From assembly GCA_050486545.1 (NCBI GenBank), contig JBJHDM010000039.1, forward strand, positions 1 to 31,114: DNA of 31,114 nt. The letters run 5' to 3'. How positions within the stretch are numbered: the first letter of the stretch is position 1; every line of letters begins with the position of its first letter. This DNA is from DAOMNN01 sp050486545 (GTDB lineage: Bacteria; Pseudomonadota; Gammaproteobacteria; Burkholderiales; Rhodocyclaceae). Of the stretch, positions 16,532 to 22,073 are shown piece after piece. A model generated the notes under the pieces. It saw only the letters and a list, made by a program, of their open reading frames with translations, made no database searches and was not told the origin of the DNA. The position numbers were made by a program, and so were the translations under genes.

Positions 16532-16855
16532 ATGACGACCACGGAAAAATTCGAAAAAGTCACCCTGCTGACGCGCGCCAACGTCTATTTCGACGGCAAG
16601 TGCGTGAGTCACTCGTTCGTGCTGGCCGATGGAACGCGCAAGTCGGCGGGGGTGGTGCTGCCGGGATGCCTGACCTTCGGCACCGATTCGCCCGAAACCA
16701 TGGAATGCGTGGCAGGGGCTTGTCGCGTGCGCACGCAGGGTGAAACGCAGTGGAAGGACTACGCCGCGGGCGAGTCGTTTTCAGTCCCGGCCGGATCGCG
16801 CTTCGAGATCGAGGTGGCAGGCGAACCCTTTCATTACGTCTGTCACTACGGATAG
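16532..16855 (+). CDS. ppnP: Pyrimidine/purine nucleoside phosphorylase (PpnP, DUF1255 family)
   Basis: The 107-residue protein is a single small cupin domain. ANVYFDGKCVSHSFVLADG, then GVVLPGCLTFGTDSPETMEC and FSVPAGSRFEIEVAGEPFHY match PpnP (formerly YaiE). In E. coli this protein cleaves several nucleosides with phosphate to give free bases and ribose 1-phosphate. The gene starts 10 bases after the DUF2788 gene and ends 9 bases before yajQ, so the three probably share a transcript. Confidence 0.92.
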   Translation: MTTTEKFEKVTLLTRANVYFDGKCVSHSFVLADGTRKSAGVVLPGCLTFGTDSPETMECVAGACRVRTQGETQWKDYAAGESFSVPAGSRFEIEVAGEPFHYVCHYG

Positions 16856-16864
16856 GAGCAGGCC

Positions 16865-17350
16865 ATGCCATCGTTCGACATCACGTCCGAAGTCGACCTC
16901 GTCGCCCTGCGCAATGCGGTCGACGTGGCCAACCGCAAGATCGCCAACCGCTACGACTTCAAGGGAACCGACGCACATATCGAGCAGACCGAGAAGCTGC
17001 TCACCCTGGTCGGCGACAGCGATTTCCAGCTCGACCAGATGAAGGCCATTCTGCTTCCGGAAATGACTGGCAAGCAGATCGACGTGCGCTGTCTCGAGCA
17101 CGGTGAGCTGCAGAAGGCCGGCGGCAACAAGGTCAAGCAGGAACTCAAGGTCCGTGTCGGGGTGGAGCAGGACCTGGCCAAACGGATCGTCAAGCTGCTC
17201 AAGGACGCGAAGTTCAAGGTTCAGGCGTCGATCCAGGGGGATTCGGTGCGTGTCTCCGGAGCCAAGCGTGATACGCTTCAGGAGGCGATCGCTCTGGTCA
17301 AGAAGCAGATCACAGACTTTCCGCTGCAATACGGCAATTTCCGGGATTGA
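16865..17350 (+). CDS. yajQ: YajQ-family nucleotide-binding protein
   Basis: The 161-residue protein begins MPSFDITSEVDLVALRNAVD and includes NRYDFKGTDAHIEQ, ending with LVKKQITDFPLQYGNFRD, typical of YajQ. Members have two ferredoxin-like folds and bind nucleotides; a Xanthomonas relative is a cyclic-di-GMP effector. The exact role here is open. It lies 9 bases after ppnP, with AGGAG near 16856-16860 as ribosome site. The stop codon is followed 5 bases later by a small YjfB-like gene. Confidence 0.95.
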   Translation: MPSFDITSEVDLVALRNAVDVANRKIANRYDFKGTDAHIEQTEKLLTLVGDSDFQLDQMKAILLPEMTGKQIDVRCLEHGELQKAGGNKVKQELKVRVGVEQDLAKRIVKLLKDAKFKVQASIQGDSVRVSGAKRDTLQEAIALVKKQITDFPLQYGNFRD

Positions 17351-17355
17351 ATGGC

Positions 17356-17553
17356 ATGAACGTCTCCAATGCCGCGGCCATGCAGTCCGCGATGATCCAG
17401 GCGAACACCCAGGCGCAGGCATCCACCCTGGTTCTCCGAAAGGCGATGGACCTTCAGGCCGCGACCGCGACGCAGCTCATCGAGGCCGTGCAGCAGAGTG
17501 CGCCCGTGGCCAATGCCGGTCCCGTTGGCGGCCGCATCGACACCTACGTCTGA
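17356..17553 (+). CDS. YjfB-like small putative motility protein
   Basis: The 65-residue product starts MNVSNAAAMQSAMIQANTQA and has LVLRKAMDLQAATATQLIEA, matching the YjfB putative-motility family: short proteins with an N-terminal helix, the central LKKALDxQ-like motif and a proline/alanine-rich tail. No enzymatic role is known. The ATG at 17356 is used; a TTG at 17347 in the same frame overlaps the yajQ stop and is less likely. Its last 10 bases overlap the 3' end of the convergent reductase gene. No flagellar gene is in this window. Confidence 0.72.
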   Translation: MNVSNAAAMQSAMIQANTQAQASTLVLRKAMDLQAATATQLIEAVQQSAPVANAGPVGGRIDTYV

Positions 17554-18593
17554 ACCATCTGGCTCTCCGGAGCCGTCTGCGGTTGCGCCTGGCCGAAATA
17601 GCCCTCGGTGTGGATCAGTTCGTCACGCGCGCCCAGCGCCTTGGCCGCTTCGACGCATTCGGCGACGAATTCCGGGCTTCCCGCCACGAACAGGCTGTAC
17701 TCGGACAGATCCTTGAACTGCTGCGACAGGATCGCGGGGATGCGGCCGTGGAGCATGCCTTCCTTCGTTTCGCGCGTCAGGGTCGGCTTGTAGGTGAAGT
17801 TGCGATGACGCGTCTCCCAGTATTTCATCAGGCCGAAGTCGTACAGATCCTCCGCGGTTCGGGCCGAGAACATCAGGGTCACCGGCTTGCGATAACCGCG
17901 TCGCAGCGCCGCCTCGGCCAGCGACAGGATCGGCGCGAGGCCAGACCCGGCGGCGATGCACAACACCGGGGTGTCCACCGACGGGTCGCCGATGAAGGTG
18001 CCGTACGGGCCCGAAATCTTCACCAGATCGCCGATCTTCACCTGATCGTGCATCCACACGCTGGTCTGCCCTTCGTCGAGACGGGTGACCTGGATCATGA
18101 TTTCCCCGTCCGGGCGCGGCGCGTTGGCGATCGAGTAGCAGCGGGGAGGGGCGCCTGAGCCGGCATCGCCAATCGTCACGTACTGGCCGGGCCAGAAGCG
18201 CATGACCGGGCCGACCGGCCGGAAATGGATCTCGATGATGCTCGGGGTGCGCTGGATCCGGTCCGTGACCACGTAGCGCTGGTCCTCGCGCGGCGGGAAT
18301 AACTTGGGCTTGGCATCCTCCGTGCCCCATTCGATCACCAGCTCCTCGGACAGGGGCTTGGCCATGCACATCAGTCCGAAGCCCTGCTTGCGTTCTTCCT
18401 GCGAGAGCGCCATGTCGAGCACCATGCCCTGGTCGAAATGACCGGACAGCACCTTGACCTTGCATTCGCCACAGGCACCGGCCCGGCAATTGTTCGGCAG
18501 GGCGTAGCCGGCCTGTTCGAGCGCGGCGAGCACGGTGTCGCCGCTGGGGCATTCGACTTCACGACCGGAGGGGTGCAGGCGGATCTTGTGCAT
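17544..18593 (-). CDS. NAD(P)H oxidoreductase with N-terminal 2Fe-2S ferredoxin domain
   Basis: The 349-residue protein has three parts. A plant-type ferredoxin domain (1-90) carries the 2Fe-2S ligands C36, C41, C44 and C76 (CRAGACGECK, GLMCMAKP). An FAD-binding barrel (about 103-200) has RCYSIANAP (R151-S154) and GPYGTF. An NAD(P)-binding domain follows (IAAGSGLAPILSLAE, about 213-227). This architecture passes electrons from NAD(P)H through FAD and 2Fe-2S to an oxygenase, as in phenol and methane monooxygenase reductases or CDP-6-deoxyglucoseen reductase. The gene lies downstream of a diiron protein gene on the same strand (131-base gap), so it is very probably that enzyme's reductase. The acceptor assignment is inference. 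Confidence 0.9.
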   Translation of the reverse strand: MHKIRLHPSGREVECPSGDTVLAALEQAGYALPNNCRAGACGECKVKVLSGHFDQGMVLDMALSQEERKQGFGLMCMAKPLSEELVIEWGTEDAKPKLFPPREDQRYVVTDRIQRTPSIIEIHFRPVGPVMRFWPGQYVTIGDAGSGAPPRCYSIANAPRPDGEIMIQVTRLDEGQTSVWMHDQVKIGDLVKISGPYGTFIGDPSVDTPVLCIAAGSGLAPILSLAEAALRRGYRKPVTLMFSARTAEDLYDFGLMKYWETRHRNFTYKPTLTRETKEGMLHGRIPAILSQQFKDLSEYSLFVAGSPEFVAECVEAAKALGARDELIHTEGYFGQAQPQTAPESQMVQT

Positions 18594-18666
18594 GGGTCAG
18601 CCTCGGAGAGGAATCGGGTGGATCGAACGGGTTCGCGGGCGCGCAGAGGACGACCTGTCCGATCTC

Positions 18667-18682
18667 GCGCCCGGAAGGGCGC
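18667..18682 (-). promoter_or_regulatory. Intercistronic hairpin between the diiron gene and its reductase
   Basis: GCGCCC (18667-18672) and GGGCGC (18677-18682) form a perfect 6-bp stem around a 4-base loop, within the 131-base spacer. No T tract follows, so a full terminator is unlikely. It could set the relative amounts of the two messages. The remaining spacer is GC-rich and has no other recognisable element. Confidence 0.35.
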
Positions 18683-18724
18683 TCCGTCGACCGTGCGGCC
18701 GCGGGGCGCCCATTCTAAATGGTT

Positions 18725-19750
18725 TCAGAATACCGGGATGATGTCTTCCATGTCGACGTCCGAGACCTCCTCGCCGGTGATCCCGACTTCCGGAATCGCC
18801 GGGAACGGGATGCCGTAGCGGTCCAGTACGCCCTTGAGGTTGAGCATGGCGTTGCGCCAGTTCTCCTTCTTCGCCTCGTAGGTCGGAATCCCGAATCCCG
18901 CGCCGCGCGCCACTTCCTCGGCCTCGCGCTGCGTGGCGATGAAGTCCTCCGGCAGGTCCCAGAATTCCATCGGCGGCTCGAACAGGACCGCCGACAGGAA
19001 GAGGTAGCCGGCGCGGATCTGCTTGGTGACGACGGCCTTGTCTTCAGCCGGAAGCTTCGGATAGTCGCGTTCCATCAGCGCCATGCAGATCGCCATGTGG
19101 CGACCTTCGTCGCGCCCGATGTTGCGGAAACCTTCCTTGAACACCAGTTCACGCGAGTTGTCGTGCATCTGCTTGAAGATCGTGGCCGCGGCGATCTCGC
19201 CCATGAGGAAGGACGAAAACAACACCGCCAGCGAATACTTGGGTACCGCCTGCTTGTAGCCGCTCCAGTAGCGCCCGCCGTTGTAGTAGAGCCACTGGGC
19301 GTTGCGCTGAAGGCGTCGTCCCAGGTCGGTCTTCGGCTCGTAGGTCAGCGGATCGGGATGGCCGAGCAGCTTGGTGATCGACAGGCCGCACATCTGCTCG
19401 TGGTTCTGTTCGTCGCGGGTCACCGAGAAGAAGCAGCGGCGCACCGGATCCTCCTCGTGATCCTCGTAGGTCTTGATCAATGCGGCTGCGAAGACCGGCG
19501 GCGCCGAGGCGTCGAAGACCGACAGCAACGTCCACCAGTAGGCGATCGATTCGCGCTCTTCCCAGGTGTAGGAGTCGAGATCGAGCGTATCCCACGGCAG
19601 CTTCTTGGGGTCCCAGTTCTCGCGCTGTGCGGCGTCCCAGACTTCCTCCATCTTCGATGTGTGCGCGTGCCACGACAGGGGATAGACGTTGGGCTGCTCG
19701 GTTGCGGGCGGAAATTCCTGGCGCAGCGCGAGCTTTTCGTTCTTGGCCAT
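18725..19750 (-). CDS. Ferritin-like diiron oxygenase-type protein, substrate unknown
   Basis: The 341-residue soluble protein has the ligand pattern of R2-like diiron proteins: D80, E114-x2-H117 (RDEQNHEQ), then E185 (FLMGEIAAATIF) and E215-x2-H218 (GRDEGRHM). Spacings E185-x29-E215 and D80-x33-E114 are as in ribonucleotide reductase R2 and soluble oxygenases. The site four residues after H117, where R2 has its radical tyrosine, is C121, so it is not a normal R2. With the 2Fe-2S/FAD reductase downstream, an O2-dependent hydroxylase, desaturase or N-oxygenase is the best inference. A strong AAGGAG lies upstream of the ATG at 19750. Metal ligands were assigned by spacing, not structure. The exact subfamily was not recognised. 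Confidence 0.78.
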   Translation of the reverse strand: MAKNEKLALRQEFPPATEQPNVYPLSWHAHTSKMEEVWDAAQRENWDPKKLPWDTLDLDSYTWEERESIAYWWTLLSVFDASAPPVFAAALIKTYEDHEEDPVRRCFFSVTRDEQNHEQMCGLSITKLLGHPDPLTYEPKTDLGRRLQRNAQWLYYNGGRYWSGYKQAVPKYSLAVLFSSFLMGEIAAATIFKQMHDNSRELVFKEGFRNIGRDEGRHMAICMALMERDYPKLPAEDKAVVTKQIRAGYLFLSAVLFEPPMEFWDLPEDFIATQREAEEVARGAGFGIPTYEAKKENWRNAMLNLKGVLDRYGIPFPAIPEVGITGEEVSDVDMEDIIPVF

Positions 19751-19822
19751 GCATGTCTCCTTGGTTCTGTTGCGGTGGGGGTGCCGTTCCGGACTCGCAT
19801 GGCCCGGCTACGGGTGTTGCCT

Positions 19823-19836
19823 TTGATGTACATCAA
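19823..19836. promoter_or_regulatory. Perfect FNR/ANR-type box
   Basis: TTGATGTACATCAA matches the FNR/ANR consensus TTGAT-N4-ATCAA at every position and sits within a longer 16-bp palindrome (19822-19837). On the minus strand it begins right after the -10 box (19843-19838), so the transcription start of the diiron gene would fall inside it. A bound FNR-type regulator here would be expected to repress under oxygen-free conditions. Confidence 0.65.
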
Positions 19837-19837
19837 A

Positions 19838-19866
19838 AATATATCTTGGACTGACCGGTCGGTCAA
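19838..19866 (-). promoter_or_regulatory. Sigma70-type promoter of the diiron gene
   Basis: Reading leftward, TTGACC (19866-19861) and TATATT (19843-19838) are separated by exactly 17 bases, each matching five of six consensus positions. The expected start point is near 19831, about 80 bases before the ATG. The -35 and most of the spacer coincide with a TetR-type inverted repeat. Confidence 0.6.
19847..19866. promoter_or_regulatory. Likely TetR-family operator
   Basis: The 20-base inverted repeat is centred between 19856 and 19857 on the core GACCGGTC; 8 of 10 base pairs in the half-sites match (TTGACYGACC-like halves). This size and style are typical of TetR-family regulators, which repress until an effector, often an acyl-CoA or aromatic compound, binds. 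It overlaps the -35 and spacer of the diiron promoter. No TetR gene is within the window. Confidence 0.5.
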
Positions 19867-19885
19867 GTTTACTTTCGAGATTTCG

Positions 19886-19916
19886 TTGACGATGCCAAAC
19901 GAATACGCTAGCGTAT
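19886..19916 (+). promoter_or_regulatory. Possible promoter of the orphan pseudopilin, with palindrome at its -10
   Basis: TTGACG (19886-19891) and TAGCGT (19909-19914) are separated by 17 bases. The -10 lies inside a perfect 14-bp palindrome, ATACGCTAGCGTAT (19903-19916), which could be an operator. The start point would fall near 19921, leaving a leader of about 87 bases before the preferred ATG at 20008. Confidence 0.35.
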
Positions 19917-20007
19917 GCATAAAGCATTCACGATCCTTGCGCCGACCCGGCTGCACGCCGGGATCTGCCGGCCGATCCGAGCACGCAGTTTCCGACCATC
20001 AAACGTG

Positions 20008-20535
20008 ATGATGATTCGATCCTCCTCGGGAGTGACCCTTGTCGAACTGATGGCCACACTGGCCATTCTGTCCGTGCTGCTCGGTGTCGCGTTGCCTTCC
20101 TTCGCCGGTCTCGTTCGCGATACGCGCCTGACGACTTCGATCAACACGGTGCATTCGGCCCTGTTCTATACCCGTTCGGAGTCGATCAAGCGGGGCAGGC
20201 GGGTGACCTTGTGCACCAGCGTCGATCAGGCCACGTGCACGGCCGGCGCCGGCTGGCACGCCGGATGGATCGTATTCGACGACCGCAACGGCAACGGAGT
20301 GCGCGATGCCGGCGAGTCGCTCCTGAGGGTGGGCGAAGCCTTGCCGCCGGGAATCACCGTCACGGGCAACCTGCCGGTCCGCAACTACGTCTCCTACGTA
20401 CCCTCCGGCACGACGCGCGCAACCAGCGGAGCCCTGCAGATGGGTACGATCACGGCCTGCAGCGGTGGGCGGGTACGCCAGATCGTGATCAGCGCAACCG
20501 GCCGGCCGCGGGTGGTGCGCGACGGAAACTGCTGA
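20008..20535 (+). CDS. FimT/GspH-type pseudopilin, orphan copy
   Basis: From the ATG at 20008 the prepilin has 175 residues: a very short leader MMIRSSSG, the prepilin-peptidase site G|VTLVELMATLAILSVLLGVA with Glu at +5, then a GspH/FimT domain. The segment WIVFDDRNGNGVRDAGESLL is a typical FimT/FimU feature. It would be a minor component of the type IV pilus or a related pseudopilus. The frame is open from 19915, but a start there would lie before the likely transcription start. It stands alone, 7 kb from the fimT-pilVWX genes and on the opposite strand, so it is a second, separately regulated FimT-like gene. Confidence 0.82.
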   Translation: MMIRSSSGVTLVELMATLAILSVLLGVALPSFAGLVRDTRLTTSINTVHSALFYTRSESIKRGRRVTLCTSVDQATCTAGAGWHAGWIVFDDRNGNGVRDAGESLLRVGEALPPGITVTGNLPVRNYVSYVPSGTTRATSGALQMGTITACSGGRVRQIVISATGRPRVVRDGNC

Positions 20536-20635
20536 GCGATCACCAGGACAAAGGGGGTGTCCCAAGAAGCCCTTGATTTATTCATGCATGCCGGCTAGTT
20601 TGACGGACATAGTACAAATATATGTGGAGTATGTG

Positions 20636-20869
20636 ATGTCTCAACTACATTTCTATGTGCCCGACGACCTGGAGAAACTGCTCCGGAAAAGGGCGGCGGC
20701 GGCAAACAAACCGCTTTCCCGCTTTCTGGCCGAACTCGTCAAACGGGAAGCCTGCGAGTGCAAGAACTGGCCGGAAGGCTACTTCGACCAGGTTTTCGGG
20801 AATTGGGAAGGGGAGATCCTCGAAAGGGCGCCTCAGGGTGACTACGAGCGTCGGACCGGACTCGAGTAA
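20636..20869 (+). CDS. Ribbon-helix-helix-type antitoxin (VapB-like)
   Basis: The 77-residue protein begins MSQLHFYVPDDLEKLLRKRA and continues KPLSRFLAELVKREA, a short beta strand and two helices as in CopG/ribbon-helix-helix antitoxins (about residues 1-40). The C-terminal half (CECKNWPEGYFDQVFGNWEG) would bind the toxin. GGAG at 20626-20629 precedes the ATG at 20636; the open frame reaching up to 20573 is not used. Its TAA overlaps the ATG of the PIN toxin by one base, the usual TA-pair layout. The upstream DNA (20595-20635) is AT-rich with TTGACG at 20600-20605 and partial inverted repeats, consistent with a self-regulated promoter. Confidence 0.82.
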   Translation: MSQLHFYVPDDLEKLLRKRAAAANKPLSRFLAELVKREACECKNWPEGYFDQVFGNWEGEILERAPQGDYERRTGLE

Positions 20870-21267
20870 TGTTCCTGCTCGATACCAATATCTGCATTCA
20901 CTTGCTCAATCAGGCCGACGCCCGGGTCCGTTCCCATTTCGAAAAGCGTTCCCCCATGGAGATCGCGTTGTGCAGCGTGGTCAAGGCGGAACTCTGGTTT
21001 GGTGCGTGGCGCAGCACGCGGGCCGACGCCAATCTCCAGCGGTTGAGGACGTTCTTTGCACCACTGCATAGCCTGCCTTTCGATGACCGCTGCGCGGAGC
21101 ATTACGGATCCATCCGCGCCGACCTGGCTGCGCGGGGTTGCCCGATCGGGCCGAACGACCTGCTGATTGCGGCGACGGCCCGCGCGCACGAGGCGGTCCT
21201 GGTTACGAACAACACACGGGAGTTCGATCGGATCGCGGGACTCGCCATCGAGGACTGGACGCGCTGA
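20869..21267 (+). CDS. PIN-domain toxin ribonuclease (VapC-like)
   Basis: The 132-residue protein is a full PIN domain: MFLLDTNICIHLLN with D5, VVKAELWFG with E41, PIGPNDLLIAATA with D97, and a late VTNNTREFDRI with D120. These acidic residues form the Mg-binding active site of VapC ribonucleases, which cleave RNA, often tRNA, when freed from the antitoxin. It is translated coupled to the antitoxin gene (overlap at 20869). All catalytic positions are present, so the toxin looks functional. The pair sits between pilus genes and may be horizontally acquired. Confidence 0.9.
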   Translation: MFLLDTNICIHLLNQADARVRSHFEKRSPMEIALCSVVKAELWFGAWRSTRADANLQRLRTFFAPLHSLPFDDRCAEHYGSIRADLAARGCPIGPNDLLIAATARAHEAVLVTNNTREFDRIAGLAIEDWTR

Positions 21268-21308
21268 CGCGGCGACGGGTGGGGGTGCTCAGGAGGACGG
21301 CTGGTTGC

Positions 21309-21572
21309 TCAGGGGGTTTCTATCCGCACGATCAGGTCGCCTTCCTCGACGAGATCGAACTGCGTCATGCAGACCTCCGTGACGGTGCCGTCGCAGGGGG
21401 AGGGGATGTCGAGTGCGACCTTGCCGGTTTCGAGCACGATCAGGGTGTCGTCACGACGCACGGATTGGCCCGGCGACACCAGCACGCTTTCGACGAAGAT
21501 GTCGCCCGACGCGCACTGCCCGCAGCTTTCCCAGCAGTCGGGGTATTTCGGGATGCGCACTTCACGGATCAT
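21309..21572 (-). CDS. Stand-alone lipoyl/biotinyl-domain protein with N-terminal cysteine cluster
   Basis: The 87-residue protein is a single lipoyl/biotinyl-type domain. VLETGKVALDIPSPCDGTVT carries the likely attachment lysine K51 at the turn, and FVESVLVSPGQSVRRDDTLI precedes it. Unusually, the N-terminus has CWESCGQC (C13-x3-C17-x2-C20), a spacing better known from iron-sulphur sites, plus C60 and C68. It lies 54 bases after pilE on the same strand and could be read through from it. It might be an accessory swinging-arm protein for a complex encoded elsewhere; the modification (lipoate or biotin) cannot be decided from sequence. Confidence 0.8.
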   Translation of the reverse strand: MIREVRIPKYPDCWESCGQCASGDIFVESVLVSPGQSVRRDDTLIVLETGKVALDIPSPCDGTVTEVCMTQFDLVEEGDLIVRIETP

Positions 21573-21626
21573 CGGCCGGGGCTGGCTCCGGGTCCAGGGA
21601 GCCGTATCGTATCGTGCGTTCGTGGC

Positions 21627-22070
21627 TTACCAGCAATCTGCCACGGTACCGGTCCCGGAGACGGTTCGCGTGCCGGCCTGGTTCAGGGTCAAGGCACCGC
21701 ACAGGGTGTCACGCGCAAGCTGCGTTCCGATCGGGGTGGCCGTGATCGTGTAGGTGCCCTGAGCCAGGTTGCCGACGGCGATCACGTAGCGATCGTCGAG
21801 GTTGCTTTCGACGCGACATCCGAGGTTGGGTGCCGCGCCGACGTAGGTCATGTTGGTCGTGTAATAGCGTTCCATGAACTGCGCATGTTCCGAGAGGCAG
21901 GCCTTCGCGTTGCCCCGGTAGGTCTTGACGACGTGGTTCTGGTACGACGGATAGGCGACCGCGGCGAGGATGCCGACGATGGCCACCGTGATCATCAGTT
22001 CGATCAGGGTGAAGCCTCGCTGGGCCCGCCCTTGCGGGCGGGCGGGTGTCGTGATCGGGCGGATGGGCAT
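21627..22070 (-). CDS. pilE: Type IV pilin-like protein (PilE)
   Basis: The 147-residue prepilin has a basic leader (PITTPARPQGRAQRG), the peptidase site G|FTLIELMITVAIVGILAAVA with Glu at +5, and a PilE-type globular domain with YRGNAKACLSEHAQFMERYY and cysteines (CLSEH, LGCRVE, TLCGAL, ADCW) for disulphides. In several proteobacteria PilE is the last minor pilin of the fimT-pilVWXY1-E operon, and this gene is in that place. AGGAAA lies just before the ATG and overlaps the pilY1 stop region (3-base gap), suggesting coupling. It could also be described as a minor pilin. Confidence 0.9.
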   Translation of the reverse strand: MPIRPITTPARPQGRAQRGFTLIELMITVAIVGILAAVAYPSYQNHVVKTYRGNAKACLSEHAQFMERYYTTNMTYVGAAPNLGCRVESNLDDRYVIAVGNLAQGTYTITATPIGTQLARDTLCGALTLNQAGTRTVSGTGTVADCW

Positions 22071-22073
22071 GGG

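Noticed and set aside
18725..19750. Ribonucleotide reductase beta subunit
   Set aside because: The metal ligands fit, but the radical tyrosine position is Cys121 and there is no alpha subunit gene beside it.
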